DNA of 54,802 bases from Deltaproteobacteria bacterium (GCA_021817345.1 JAKAVC010000013.1:1-54802); one strand, 5' to 3'; counted from the stretch's first letter, positions 26,080 through 34,540 are shown. Numbers and translations are program-made. The notes: generated by a model from the letters alone, not told the origin.

Positions 26080-27825
26080 ATGCCGCGAATAATCGTTGAA
26101 AAAGATGTCCAGGTCGCGATGCGCGACGGATGCGTTCTGCGCGCCGACCTCTATCGGCCCGATACGCCCGAGCGCCTTCCGGTGATTATCAACCGCACGC
26201 CCTACAACAAGGCGCTGCCGATGGTCTTTGCGCTCACGCTCGACGTGATGCGGATGGCGGGCGCGGGCTACAACGTGCTGGTGCAGGACTGCCGCGGGCG
26301 CTTCGCGTCCGACGGCGTGTTCAACTGCTTCACCGATGAAGCGCGCGACGGCTATGACACCGTGGAATGGGCCGCCGCGCAGGCGTGGTCGGACGGCAAC
26401 GTCGGGATGTACGGCGCGTCGTACATGGGGGCGACGCAATGGCTCGCCGCGACGCTTCGCCCGCCCCATCTCAAGGCCATCGCGCCCGCGATCACCGCGA
26501 GCGATTACCACGACGGATGGACCTATCAGGGCGGCGCGTTCGCGCTGTTCTTCAACGTGAGCTGGACGATGGCGGCGCTCGCTCCGCCCGATCTTCTGCG
26601 CAAGCGGGCGGAGAAGCCCGACAATCAGGACGTGCTGAAGGACCTCGGCGCGGTGATGTCGTCGATCGACACGATGCGCCAATCGATGGAGTTTCTGCCG
26701 CTCAGCGAATTTCCGATGTTCCGCGCCGGCGCTCCTTACTTCTTCGACTGGCTCGCCCATCCCGCCTACGACGATTATTGGAAGAGCCTCTGTATCGAGG
26801 ACAACCATTCGAAGATCGGCGTGCCCGCGCTCAATATCGGCGGATGGTACGACATCTTTCAGGGCGGCACGATTCGCAATTACCTCGGGATGCGCGCGCG
26901 CGGCGCCACCGACGCGGCCCGCAACGGCCAGCGCCTTATCGTCGGCCCGTGGCATCATACGCTTCCGCTCTCGAACCTGGTCGGCAACGTGGATTTCGGG
27001 CTTTCGAGCAATCCGCTCTCGATCGACTACGAAGGCATCCACATCAGGTGGTTCGACCGCTGGCTCAAGGGCAAACAGACCGAGGCGGAATCGCCGGTCA
27101 GGCTCTTCGTGATGGGCGCGAATCAGTGGCGCGACGAAAAAGAATGGCCTCCTGCGGGGACCGAGTTCCGCCGCTTCTATCTGCATAGCCGCGGCCGCGC
27201 CAACAGCGCCGCCGGAGATGGCGCGCTTTCCAGCGAAGCGCCGGGCGACGAGCCGCCCGATGCCTACGTTTACAATCCGCTCGATCCCGCGCCCACGATG
27301 GGCGGCGGACTGTGCTGTTACGCGGGAGCGCTTCAGGGCGGCGCATGGGATCAGCGCGAGGTCGAGCGCCGCGCCGACGTCCTGGTCTATTCAACCGAAC
27401 CGCTCGCCGAGGACGTGGAAGTGACCGGGCCGATAACCCTGACGCTTTACGCGGCGTCCTCCGCGCCGGACACCGATTTCACCGCGAAGCTGGTCGATGT
27501 CGGCCCGTGCGGGTTCGCGCGCAACCTGACGGACGGCATAATCCGCGCGCGCTTTCGCCAATCGTACTCGCACGAGAAGATGCTCGCGCCCGGCGAAGTT
27601 GCATGCTTCACGATCGATCTGTGGTCAACCTCGAACGTCTTCAAGGCGGGGCATCGGATACGCCTGGAGGTGAGTTCGAGCAACTTTCCGCGTTTCGATC
27701 GCAACCCGAACACGGGGCATCCCCTGTTCGCCGACGCCGAAGTGCGGCCCGCGATGCAGACCGTGATGCATAGCCGCGGCTATCCGTCGCATCTGACGCT
27801 GCCGATCGTGCCGATTCGCCGGTGA
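26080..27825 (+). CDS. CocE/NonD family hydrolase
   Basis: A serine hydrolase of the cocaine-esterase/X-prolyl-dipeptidyl aminopeptidase group, 581 aa. The alpha/beta-hydrolase domain has the nucleophile S114 in YGASYMG, VLVQDCRGRFASDG before it, and the catalytic H292 in VGPWHH. The C-terminal jelly-roll (about 370-581) starts with FYLHSRGRAN and includes VTGPITLTLYAASSAPDTDFTAKLVDV and GHRIRLEVSSSNFPRFDRN, both diagnostic. No signal peptide, so cytosolic. I chose ATG 26080 because GGGGAG is nine bases upstream; ATG 26071 would have no spacing. Substrate (ester or amide) unknown. Leads a possible three-gene unit with the SnoaL and VOC genes. Confidence 0.94.
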   Translation: MPRIIVEKDVQVAMRDGCVLRADLYRPDTPERLPVIINRTPYNKALPMVFALTLDVMRMAGAGYNVLVQDCRGRFASDGVFNCFTDEARDGYDTVEWAAAQAWSDGNVGMYGASYMGATQWLAATLRPPHLKAIAPAITASDYHDGWTYQGGAFALFFNVSWTMAALAPPDLLRKRAEKPDNQDVLKDLGAVMSSIDTMRQSMEFLPLSEFPMFRAGAPYFFDWLAHPAYDDYWKSLCIEDNHSKIGVPALNIGGWYDIFQGGTIRNYLGMRARGATDAARNGQRLIVGPWHHTLPLSNLVGNVDFGLSSNPLSIDYEGIHIRWFDRWLKGKQTEAESPVRLFVMGANQWRDEKEWPPAGTEFRRFYLHSRGRANSAAGDGALSSEAPGDEPPDAYVYNPLDPAPTMGGGLCCYAGALQGGAWDQREVERRADVLVYSTEPLAEDVEVTGPITLTLYAASSAPDTDFTAKLVDVGPCGFARNLTDGIIRARFRQSYSHEKMLAPGEVACFTIDLWSTSNVFKAGHRIRLEVSSSNFPRFDRNPNTGHPLFADAEVRPAMQTVMHSRGYPSHLTLPIVPIRR

Positions 27826-27917
27826 GATTCGCGCCGCGGCCGCGCGGGGACAGCGCCCCGGCGGAAATCCGCATGCGGGTTGGCGATGCGCCCGCGCGCG
27901 GACTAGGCTTGGAGCGC

Positions 27918-28376
27918 ATGGCCGCCGCAGACGCCGGCCCGACGGCTCATTGTTTCACGATGACAACGGACGAGCAGGACGTTCTCGACGCGAATCGGGC
28001 CTTCTACGACGCCTTCGAAAGCCTCGAAATCGAGCGCATGGAGAAGGTCTGGCTCTCCGAGCCGCGCATCGTGTGCATCCACCCTGGATGGCGCAAGCTT
28101 GAGGGATGGGGCCCGATAATGACCAGTTGGGAGCGCATCTTCGAAAACGTCTTCGAGATGAAGTTCGAGCTCGGACCCGCCGACGTGTTTATTGGCAAGG
28201 ATCTCGCCGTCGTGGTGGTCGAAGAGAACCTGACACAGCATGGATACGACGGCAAAATCCGCACCCAGGTGCTCGCGACCAACGTTTTCGAGCGCGTGGG
28301 CGGCAAGTGGATGATGGTGCTTCATCACGGCTCGCCCGTGATAGCGCCGGCGGGTTCGGAACCGCAACTTCAGTAA
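27918..28376 (+). CDS. SnoaL/NTF2-like protein
   Basis: A cone-shaped NTF2-like fold protein of about 152 aa. The core begins EQDVLDANRAFYDAFESLEIERM and includes LEGWGPIMTSWERIF and the terminal strand KWMMVLHHGSPV. Such folds serve as small enzymes (isomerases, hydrolases) or binding subunits; no specific motif decides. GGAG precedes ATG 27918 by only three bases; ATG 27960 is the alternative at the domain edge. It follows the CocE hydrolase by about 90 bases and precedes the VOC gene by 27 bases. Confidence 0.8.
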   Translation: MAAADAGPTAHCFTMTTDEQDVLDANRAFYDAFESLEIERMEKVWLSEPRIVCIHPGWRKLEGWGPIMTSWERIFENVFEMKFELGPADVFIGKDLAVVVVEENLTQHGYDGKIRTQVLATNVFERVGGKWMMVLHHGSPVIAPAGSEPQLQ

Positions 28377-28403
28377 CCGGCGCGCAACAGGGAAACGACG
28401 GCG

Positions 28404-29285
28404 ATGCTCAAGCGGGTGGACAGGGTTCAAATTGCGGTCGGCGAGCGTGACGCGGCCGAAAGCGCGCTTGCGGAAATCTTCGGCGCGGAGGTTCTGCGCC
28501 GCGACGAGGTCGCACATCTTGCGGCCTCGCGCACCACGATGCAGGCCGGGACGAGCCTCGTCGAAATTCTCGTGCCCGAAGGCCCGGGCCCGGTCGAAGA
28601 CTTCGTAAACAAGTGGAGCAGCGGGCTTTTCGGCGCGGGGTTTTCGGTTGCCGATCTCGAGCAGGCGGCCGCATATCTCGGCGAAAACGAGATCCGCTTC
28701 ACGCGCGCAACCGGGCAGCTCTTTCTCGATCGCAACGCGACGTTCGGCCTTAACGCCGTCGTCAGCGTGAATCACGAGCGCGCGCCGCTCGGCGCCATCA
28801 GGTGGATATATGAAGTCACCAACGTGGTCGGTGACTGGCGCGCCGCGTCGGAGCGATACGCGAGAATCTTCGCGCTCGATTCGTCGAAGTTCTGCCCCAT
28901 CACGAGCAAGGACTTCGGCTACACGGGCACGCTTACGATGTTCGATCCGCCGTCGCGGCTGGATCGGATCGAAATCGCGCAAATAACCGATTACAACGGC
29001 GCGATGGGCCGCTTTCACAAGAAGCGCGGCGACTCGCTTTACATGTTCTTCGTCGAGACCGACGACGTCGAGGCGCTCGCGAAACGGCTCGACGCGCGCG
29101 GCGGACGCTATGCCGCGTGGCGTCGCGACGAGGCGGGCCTTGCCGAACTTTTCATCCATCCGAGCGCCTTTCTCGGCGTGCTGGTCGGCGTAAGCCGCAC
29201 CGAGCAGGCGTGGCTATGGTCGGGCGACCCCGATCGCGCCCGCCGCGCCACCGAACGGCTCGCAAGCCGCAAAGGCATCGGTTAA
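28404..29285 (+). CDS. Two-domain VOC family protein
   Basis: A 293-aa protein with two glyoxalase/dioxygenase-fold modules. The first starts VDRVQIAVGERDAAESALAE and the second near AIRWIYEVTNVVGDWRAASER. Unlike typical VOC enzymes, the first module lacks the usual His at strand 1 (VQIAV), so a metal site may be absent there. The second carries the FFVETDDVEALAKRLDARGG and FIHPSAFLGVLVGV elements. Function unknown; may be a decarboxylase, epimerase or binding protein. It is the last gene of the CocE-SnoaL-VOC unit and is followed by a terminator. Confidence 0.82.
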   Translation: MLKRVDRVQIAVGERDAAESALAEIFGAEVLRRDEVAHLAASRTTMQAGTSLVEILVPEGPGPVEDFVNKWSSGLFGAGFSVADLEQAAAYLGENEIRFTRATGQLFLDRNATFGLNAVVSVNHERAPLGAIRWIYEVTNVVGDWRAASERYARIFALDSSKFCPITSKDFGYTGTLTMFDPPSRLDRIEIAQITDYNGAMGRFHKKRGDSLYMFFVETDDVEALAKRLDARGGRYAAWRRDEAGLAELFIHPSAFLGVLVGVSRTEQAWLWSGDPDRARRATERLASRKGIG

Positions 29286-29331
29286 TCCCGAAAGCATCGC
29301 CGAGCGTCGCGTCAGGCGGACGAAATGAAGC

Positions 29332-29361
29332 GGGCCTCTCCGACGAAGAGGCCCTTTGATT
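29332..29361 (+). terminator. Intrinsic terminator after the VOC gene
   Basis: GGGCCTCT, loop CCGACGA, AGAGGCCC, then TTTGATTTG. An eight-pair GC-rich stem between the convergent VOC and sat genes. The T-tract is present only on the plus strand. Confidence 0.65.
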
Positions 29362-29387
29362 TGTTGCGAGCGGGGTGAGCGAACGCG

Positions 29388-30566
29388 CTACTTGCGGTTG
29401 CGCATCGCGCGGATCAGGATCTCCGCTAGCTCCGGGCGCGTGTATTCGGGCGGCGGCGCCTGCCCCGCCTGGAGCATCTCGCGCACCTTGGTTCCCGACA
29501 GGAGCAGACGGTCCGCCTCGGTGTGCGGACAGGTCTTGTACGAGGCCATCGACTCGCACTTCCTGCAGTAGAACGTGTGCTCGAAGCTAAGCGGCGTGAT
29601 TCCGATTTCCTCGGGCTCGAAGCGCTCGAAGATCTTCTGCGCGTCGTAGGTGCCGTAGTAATTGCCGACGCCCGCATGGTCGCGCCCGACGATGAAATGG
29701 GTGCATCCGTAGTTGCGCCGGATGATGGCGTGGAGGATCGCCTCGCGCGGGCCGCCGTAACGCATATGCGCCGGCATCACGGACAGCATCACGCGGTTCT
29801 TCGGGTAGTACAGATCGATCAGCACCCGGTACGTCTCCATCCTGACAGCGGCCGGCACGTCGTCGCTCTTGGTTTCGCCGACCAGGGGATGGAGCAGCAG
29901 GCCGTCACAGATCTCGAGCGCGGCTTTCTGGATATACTCGTGCGCGCGATGGGTCGGGTTGCGGGTCTGGAAGGCCACGATTTTGCGCCATCCGCGCTCG
30001 CGAAACGCCGCGCGGGTCTCGCGCGGTTCGAGCCTGTATTCCATGAAGGTGCGGCCGGGAATCTCCTCGAACAGGATTACGCGCCCGCCAACGCACCAGG
30101 GCGGAGTTGAGGTGACATTCTTCGCCCCCGGATGCGCATCCTCGGCGGTGCCGAAGACCTGCTCGGCCTCGCGCACGCGGTCAACCTTGTAGATGTCCGA
30201 GATTTTCAGGATGGCAAGGCGCGTGCCGTCTTCGCAGGCCAGCGCGACCTCGGCGCCCGGCTTGAGCGTGCGTGCGACGTCCTCTTCGATTCCGAGCGTT
30301 ATCGGAATCGACCAGGGAACGCCCGAGGCAAGCCGCATCTCGTCGCGGCTGCGAACGTAATCGGCCTCGCCCATGAAGCCCGTAAGCGGCGTGAAGGCGC
30401 CCGAGGCGAGCATCTCGAGGTCGGAAAGCTCGCGCGCTCCGAGCGCGAGCGGCGTCAGCTTGCGCGCATGGGCGGCGAGCGCGGGCCGCTCGGAGACCGG
30501 CGCCTTAAGCTCGTTGAGTTCGCCGCCGCCGTGCGCCGTGATCGGGTCGCGATCGTGCGCGCTCAT
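29388..30566 (-). CDS. sat: Sulfate adenylyltransferase (ATP sulfurylase), single-chain type
   Basis: Makes adenosine 5'-phosphosulfate from sulfate and ATP. 392 aa. Catalytic motifs are Q200[10 protein letters not shown]210 (QxRNPxHxxH) and G294-RDHAGVG-301, with LMPAHM-like [11 protein letters not shown] between. A C-x2-C…C cluster ([15 protein letters not shown]) near residue 330-345 is the zinc site found in many bacterial and archaeal Sat proteins. This is the homo-oligomeric Sat rather than CysDN. The start overlaps the cysC stop by four bases (ATGA), so the pair is translationally coupled. No APS/PAPS reductase or sulfite reductase lies in the window. Confidence 0.96.
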   Translation of the reverse strand: MSAHDRDPITAHGGGELNELKAPVSERPALAAHARKLTPLALGARELSDLEMLASGAFTPLTGFMGEADYVRSRDEMRLASGVPWSIPITLGIEEDVARTLKPGAEVALACEDGTRLAILKISDIYKVDRVREAEQVFGTAEDAHPGAKNVTSTPPWCVGGRVILFEEIPGRTFMEYRLEPRETRAAFRERGWRKIVAFQTRNPTHRAHEYIQKAALEICDGLLLHPLVGETKSDDVPAAVRMETYRVLIDLYYPKNRVMLSVMPAHMRYGGPREAILHAIIRRNYGCTHFIVGRDHAGVGNYYGTYDAQKIFERFEPEEIGITPLSFEHTFYCRKCESMASYKTCPHTEADRLLLSGTKVREMLQAGQAPPPEYTRPELAEILIRAMRNRK

Positions 30567-31108
30567 CGTCCGGCACCGTTTCGGGAGATGAACCCGAGAT
30601 CCTCGAGCCTGGCAAGGAGCTTGCGCAGGCTCTCGTCAACCGACTCGATATGCGATTCCACCACGACCTCGGGCGAAAGCGGCTCCTCGTAGGGATCGGA
30701 GACGCCGGTGAAGTTGGGGATTTCGCCCGCGAGCGCCTTTTTGTAAAGACCCTTGACGTCGCGTTCGACGAGCGTTTCGAGGGGGCATTTCACGAAGACC
30801 TCGACAAAGCGCTCATGCTGGCGGCGCACCTCGTCGCGCACCTCGCGATACGGAGAAATCGCCGCCGAAATCGCGATAACGCCGTTTCGCGCAAGCAGCT
30901 TGCAAACGTATCCGATACGCCGGATGTTGGTGTCGCGGTCCTCCTTGGAGAACCCGAGTCCCTTGGAGAGGTTGGTGCGCACTTCGTCGCCGTCGAGCAC
31001 TTCGACGCGATGGCCGCGGCGTTGCAATTCCTCGGCGACCGCCTGCGCCAGAGTCGATTTGCCCGCACCAGACATCCCGGTGAACCATAGGGTAAAGCCG
31101 TTGCTCAT
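30563..31108 (-). CDS. cysC: Adenylylsulfate kinase
   Basis: Phosphorylates APS to PAPS. 181 aa. P-loop G11-MSGAGKS-18, [24 protein letters not shown] (the APS-binding segment), and the DGD and the lid sequence [23 protein letters not shown]. All key residues of CysC are visible. ATG 31108 starts 48 bases after the end of the promoter at 31156-31184. First gene of the cysC-sat pair. PAPS could serve reductive assimilation or sulfotransferases; with the adjacent sulfur-carrier operon, assimilation is more likely. Confidence 0.96.
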   Translation of the reverse strand: MSNGFTLWFTGMSGAGKSTLAQAVAEELQRRGHRVEVLDGDEVRTNLSKGLGFSKEDRDTNIRRIGYVCKLLARNGVIAISAAISPYREVRDEVRRQHERFVEVFVKCPLETLVERDVKGLYKKALAGEIPNFTGVSDPYEEPLSPEVVVESHIESVDESLRKLLARLEDLGFISRNGAGR

Positions 31109-31155
31109 CTCTTGAATGGACTAACTCCCGAAATATATTACTTAGAAGGCTTTTT

Positions 31156-31184
31156 AAGTTACTTAATTTCCGAGCCGGAAGCAA
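31156..31184 (-). promoter_or_regulatory. Possible promoter for cysC-sat
   Basis: On the minus strand TTGCTT (31179-31184), a 17-base spacer and TAACTT (31156-31161). It lies in the only AT-rich gap (31109-31210) of the sulfur region, suggesting cysC-sat can be transcribed apart from the riboswitch operon. Confidence 0.4.
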
Positions 31185-31210
31185 CGATTCCAAGATTCGC
31201 TTTATCTTCA

Positions 31211-31450
31211 CTAAGCGGGCTTTAAATCACAAATCCCAGTATCGGCCAGTAGAAGCGAATCGCCAAGTTGGGTCCAAGCCACGCGCATAGGATCATGATG
31301 GCGCCGGGCCCACGACTCGTCGGGCAGGACGAGTACGAGCGCGCCGGCGCGAGCGAGCGAGGCATCGGCCACGCTTACACCGAGCTTCGCGAGCCGAAGC
31401 TTCAGGATCGCGGGATTTTCAGTCGCTTCGGCCGCCGCCGTCGTCTGCAT
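31211..31450 (-). CDS. Small hypothetical protein ending the sulfur-carrier operon
   Basis: A 79-aa protein (MQTTAAAEATENPAILKLRL…). The core LKLRLAKLGVSVADASLARAGALVLVLPDESW looks like a compact alpha-beta unit, and the C-terminus ends DTGICDLKPA. I recognise no family. ATG 31450 lies 32 bases inside the 3' end of the HAD gene, which implies translational coupling and supports it being real. It is the last gene before the cysC promoter, so it probably belongs to the riboswitch-led operon. Confidence 0.58.
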   Translation of the reverse strand: MQTTAAAEATENPAILKLRLAKLGVSVADASLARAGALVLVLPDESWARRHHDPMRVAWTQLGDSLLLADTGICDLKPA

Positions 31451-32273
31451 CGTTGAACAAATCCCTGGCCGGCGGGCCGTCGGGCGCACCGGGCAGATTC
31501 AGATGGACCGCCAGAGCGGCGGGAGACGCGAAGATTTCGTTTGCGCCCGCGGAAATCAGGATGTCGCGTGAGCCGGGCTTGGCGGCGATTCCATAGAAGC
31601 TCACGCCGGTCGCGCGGGCGGCGTGGAAATCCGCCGCGCTGTCGCCGACGAAAGCCGCTTGGCGCGGTCTCGCGCCGCACTTTCGAAGCGCAAGACGCAC
31701 CATCTCGGGCGAAGGTTTAAGCCCGAGCAGACTGTCGCGCCCGACGATTGCGCTGACGACTGCGCCGAGCCTATGGCGTGCGAGCCATCGCCGGATCGTG
31801 CGCGAGGAGTTGGAAGTGACGATTGCGATTTTCGCTCCGCTTCGGGCAAGCCCGCGAAGCAGTTCGATTGCGCCTTCGAGGGCTTCGGCGCGCTCGACGC
31901 CGGCCAATTCATGCTTCTCGATTACCCGGGACGCACTTTTCAGCGTGGATACCGGGCGGCGAAGCGCCTCGCCGGTGGCAGTGCGGCGGCGTCCGTTTTG
32001 CCTCTCGGCAAGCATCCAGGTGCGGGTTGCGTCGTAAAGCACAAGATTTCCCTTGGGGAATCGTTCGAACAATTCGTCCGCGACGCCCGCCGCGCGAAGC
32101 ACGGGTTCGAGTTCCTGCCTGCTCGCCGCCCAATCGACTTCCGGCTCGAGTTTGGCGAGCGTGTTGTCGAAGTCGAAGATCCAGAGGCGTTTTCGCACGC
32201 GAGGCGCAGGCTTTCGACTTCGCTTAACAGACGAAGCTCCGAGCACGCGCCGCCCTTTGGCTTTCGAGCGCAT
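31419..32273 (-). CDS. HAD superfamily hydrolase
   Basis: A phosphatase-like HAD protein of about 284 aa. Motif I is DFDNTLA (D34, D36), motif II the Ser/Thr in IVTSNSS, motif III the Lys in GLKPSPEM, and motif IV VGDSAADFHAA. A helical cap lies between motifs I and II. An N-terminal basic stretch of about 28 residues (MRSKAKGRRVLGASSVKRSR) precedes the fold. The frame is open further upstream, but that would overlap the previous gene, so ATG 32273 is used; SD is poor. In this operon it could dephosphorylate a phospho-amino-acid (phosphoserine or phosphohomoserine type), which is inference from context only. Confidence 0.87.
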   Translation of the reverse strand: MRSKAKGRRVLGASSVKRSRKPAPRVRKRLWIFDFDNTLAKLEPEVDWAASRQELEPVLRAAGVADELFERFPKGNLVLYDATRTWMLAERQNGRRRTATGEALRRPVSTLKSASRVIEKHELAGVERAEALEGAIELLRGLARSGAKIAIVTSNSSRTIRRWLARHRLGAVVSAIVGRDSLLGLKPSPEMVRLALRKCGARPRQAAFVGDSAADFHAARATGVSFYGIAAKPGSRDILISAGANEIFASPAALAVHLNLPGAPDGPPARDLFNDADDGGGRSD

Positions 32274-32281
32274 CGGCGAGG

Positions 32282-32929
32282 CTACTTCGCTCCGCCGCAA
32301 ACGGCGCATCGCGCGTTCAAAGACGAAGCTGGCCGCGAAGCGCTCGCGTAGCCGTCGAACTCGATTATCGAGGCCGGCGTGGCGGGTTCGTATCCGGCGA
32401 GCAGCTTGAGCGCCTCGACGCACGCCGTCATCGTGGGAAACTCGGGATTCTCAACGCGCTCACCCGTCGGCCCGAGCATCGCGTCCGCGGCGCATCGCAG
32501 GCACGGTGGCGGCGCGGGTAATATCGCGATACGCGCGGGATTGTCGAGCCTGACCGTCACGCCAGCTCCACACAGCACGCGCTCGGGAAGCGAGCGTACG
32601 GTTTCGACGGCGCGGCTGCCGCTCACGATTGCGAAAAGCAAATCGCTCTCGATGCCGGCGCCGGGTGAAAAGGCGCTTACTTCAGCGTCAGGGTTGAGAT
32701 CGCGCATCGAGGCAATCAGCGGGGCGAAGTCCGGGCGCTCGCCGGCAACCGCAAGACGGATCGTTCCAACCCCGGCTCCGACCAGGTAGGCGAGCGGGAT
32801 GGTTATTGCGTCGAGCGTTCCGGCGAGAACCAGGCGCGCGGCGAGCAGGCGTTCCTGCGCGCGGCCGCCCATCCGGGGAACGATAATCTGGCGGCTGTAC
32901 CGCTCGATCTGCCCATCGCCAAGCGTCAT
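32282..32929 (-). CDS. Degenerate E1-like (ThiF/MoeB/HesA) protein lacking the adenylation site
   Basis: A 215-aa relative of ThiF/MoeB enzymes. The N-terminus is well conserved: ERYSRQIIVPRMGGRAQERLL, with R10 and R13 corresponding to the RYxRQ motif whose second Arg (R14 of E. coli MoeB) reaches into the partner's ATP site. After LVLAG the glycine-rich GxGGxG loop is replaced by GTLDAI, and the D-x-D-x-V-x2-SNL-x-RQ nucleotide region is missing altogether. Both zinc Cys pairs remain (C143-x2-C146, C208-x2-C211). It is therefore folded and zinc-binding but should not adenylate. The start ATG 32929 lies 47 bases after the NIL stop. See the active partner at 35813-36520. Confidence 0.8.
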   Translation of the reverse strand: MTLGDGQIERYSRQIIVPRMGGRAQERLLAARLVLAGTLDAITIPLAYLVGAGVGTIRLAVAGERPDFAPLIASMRDLNPDAEVSAFSPGAGIESDLLFAIVSGSRAVETVRSLPERVLCGAGVTVRLDNPARIAILPAPPPCLRCAADAMLGPTGERVENPEFPTMTACVEALKLLAGYEPATPASIIEFDGYASASRPASSLNARCAVCGGAK

Positions 32930-32975
32930 CGGAGAATTTGAGAACAAGCCGTGCGCAGCGCCGCGCACAAGTCGG

Positions 32976-33221
32976 CTATTCGATCACGTTTTTCTCGATC
33001 GGCTCGACCGTAACCCCGCTCTGCCTGAGCCATTGGATCGCGCGCTCGATCTGGTCGGCGGTGCCTTCGAACTCGACCGCGACCAGCCCCATGTCCTCGG
33101 AGACGCTCGCACCGCGGATGCTGAAAACAAGGTCGAACTTCTTCACCAGATGGTAAAGAATCGGCTCCCTGATCAGGTGGCGAGGGTAGGTCAGGTAGTA
33201 ACGCTCGTAGATGCGTTCCAT
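32976..33221 (-). CDS. Stand-alone NIL domain protein
   Basis: An 81-aa protein that is a single NIL domain, the ferredoxin-like fold found at the C-terminus of methionine ABC ATPases (MetN) and before ferredoxin domains in sulfur-metabolism proteins. Conserved elements are RHLIREPILYHLVKKFDLVFSI, SVSEDMGLVAVEFEG and AIQWLRQSGVTVEPI. NIL is considered an amino-acid or sulfur-compound sensor/binding module. ATG 33221 starts 31 bases inside the end of the PLP enzyme gene, so they are coupled; the longer open frame up to 33329 is just the overlap. NIL-ferredoxin proteins take part in homocysteine formation in methanogens; this one has no ferredoxin. Confidence 0.85.
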   Translation of the reverse strand: MERIYERYYLTYPRHLIREPILYHLVKKFDLVFSIRGASVSEDMGLVAVEFEGTADQIERAIQWLRQSGVTVEPIEKNVIE

Positions 33222-34237
33222 TTGCCGACGATTTTCTGAAGACGTTCCCGCCGCCATTGCTGCCATCCGATCCAAAGATTGGTGGAAAGGTACTTGTCGC
33301 CGAAATCGGGAAATACCGTTACGACGCATCCTTCCTTGAGCGTGCGCGCTACCCTGAGCGCCGCTACCATCGCGGCGCCCGCGGATTGCCCGACCAGCAC
33401 GCCCTCGACCTGCCCGAGAGCGTAAACCATCTCGTACGCGTCTTCGGTGCTGACCTGCATTTTCGCGTCGAGCAATTCCTCGTGGTAGATGCCGGGGACG
33501 ATGGACGAGGCCATGTGCTTGAGCCCCTCCAGCCCATGCATCGGATCGTCGGGCTCGACGGCGATCAGTTTGACGCCGGGGTTGCGCAACTTGAGATAGC
33601 GGCCGGTGCCCATGATCGTTCCGCCGGTGCCGATTCCCGCGACGAAGTGGGTTATGCGGCCCGAGGTCTGGCGCCAGACCTCGGGGCCAGTGGTTTCCAA
33701 ATGAGCGAGCGAGTTGGCCTCGTTGTTGTACTGGTCGGGCTTGAAATAGCGCTCGGGGTTTTCCTCGATAATCCTGCGGCAGACCCGTATGGCGCCGTCC
33801 GAGCCCTCCATCGGGTCGGAGAAGATCGGTTTGGCGCCGAACGCCTCGATGATCTTCTTGCGCTCGCGGCTTACGTTGGAAGCCATCACGAGTTCCACCG
33901 GATAGCCGAGCACTGCGCCGACCATCGCGAGCGCAATCCCGGTGTTGCCCGAGGTGGAATCGATAATCACCTTGCCGGGGCGGAGTTCGCCGCGTTCGAG
34001 TCCGACTTCGACCATCTTACGCGCGGGCCGGTCCTTGACCGAGCCGCCCGGGTTGAAGCCCTCGAGCTTGGCGAACACGCGCACGCCTGGACGCAGCATC
34101 CCCGCCGTAACCTTGCGCACCTCGAGCATCGGCGTATTGCCGATCAACTCGAGCACGCTCGGCGCGCGCTGGACGGGGACGACCTCCGGCTTAGTTTCCG
34201 CCGGCGATCGCGGGGACGATTGAGATATCGTCGCCAT
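33191..34237 (-). CDS. PLP-dependent cysteine synthase family protein (CysK/CysM fold)
   Basis: A beta-replacement enzyme of fold type II, 348 aa. The PLP lysine is K68 in GGSVKDR, substrate loop T95-SGNTG-100, PLP phosphate loop GIGTGGTIMGTGRYLK, and the C-terminal GQSAGAAMVAAL. The N-terminal LIGNTPMLEV is canonical. The extended C-terminus (FPDFGDKYLSTNLWIGWQQWRRERLQKI) is typical of bacterial CysK/CysM relatives. The gene overlaps the carrier gene by 47 bases and is translationally coupled. Coupling to a sulfur carrier as in mycobacterial CysM-CysO suggests that it uses protein thiocarboxylate with O-phosphoserine, O-acetylserine or a homoserine ester; the acceptor is unresolved. Confidence 0.92.
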   Translation of the reverse strand: MATISQSSPRSPAETKPEVVPVQRAPSVLELIGNTPMLEVRKVTAGMLRPGVRVFAKLEGFNPGGSVKDRPARKMVEVGLERGELRPGKVIIDSTSGNTGIALAMVGAVLGYPVELVMASNVSRERKKIIEAFGAKPIFSDPMEGSDGAIRVCRRIIEENPERYFKPDQYNNEANSLAHLETTGPEVWRQTSGRITHFVAGIGTGGTIMGTGRYLKLRNPGVKLIAVEPDDPMHGLEGLKHMASSIVPGIYHEELLDAKMQVSTEDAYEMVYALGQVEGVLVGQSAGAAMVAALRVARTLKEGCVVTVFPDFGDKYLSTNLWIGWQQWRRERLQKIVGKWNASTSVTT

Positions 34238-34469
34238 CCTTTACCTGCGAGTTGAGCTGGTCGAGGAAGCGGATATCGTCGCCGTTCAGATAGATGTTGA
34301 CGAACCGGCGGAGCTCGCCCTTGTCGTCAAGCAGCCGCTCCTTCAATCCAGGATGCCGTCGTTCGAGGTCTTCTATCACTGAGCGAACGGATTCGCCCTC
34401 GGCCGCGACCTCATCCTGCCCGCCGGTGAAACGCCGAAGCGGAGTCGGTACCCTAACCCGTACCTGCAT
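34191..34469 (-). CDS. MoaD/ThiS/CysO-type sulfur carrier protein
   Basis: A 92-aa ubiquitin-like protein. It begins MQVRVRVPTPLRRFTGGQDE and has LNGDDIRFLDQLNSQVKDGDDISIVPAIAGG. Such carriers are adenylated at the C-terminal Gly by an E1-like enzyme and converted to a thiocarboxylate, which is then the sulfur donor. Here the protein ends …AIAGGN: one Asn follows the di-Gly (codons GGC GGA AAC TAA). The Asn would have to be removed before activation. It lies between thrC and the PLP enzyme gene, overlapping the latter. The closest functional analogues are CysO in mycobacteria and HcyS in Wolinella. Confidence 0.92.
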   Translation of the reverse strand: MQVRVRVPTPLRRFTGGQDEVAAEGESVRSVIEDLERRHPGLKERLLDDKGELRRFVNIYLNGDDIRFLDQLNSQVKDGDDISIVPAIAGGN

Positions 34470-34540
34470 GCCTTGGGATTACCTCCTGATGCCTGATCTG
34501 ATGCTTATGCCCGCCGGAAGCGGCAGACAAGCATCGGTTT

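Noticed and set aside
29332..29361. Hairpin as terminator for sat (minus strand)
   Set aside because: The T-tract is on the plus strand only, so it better fits the VOC gene; sat may rely on another or no nearby terminator.
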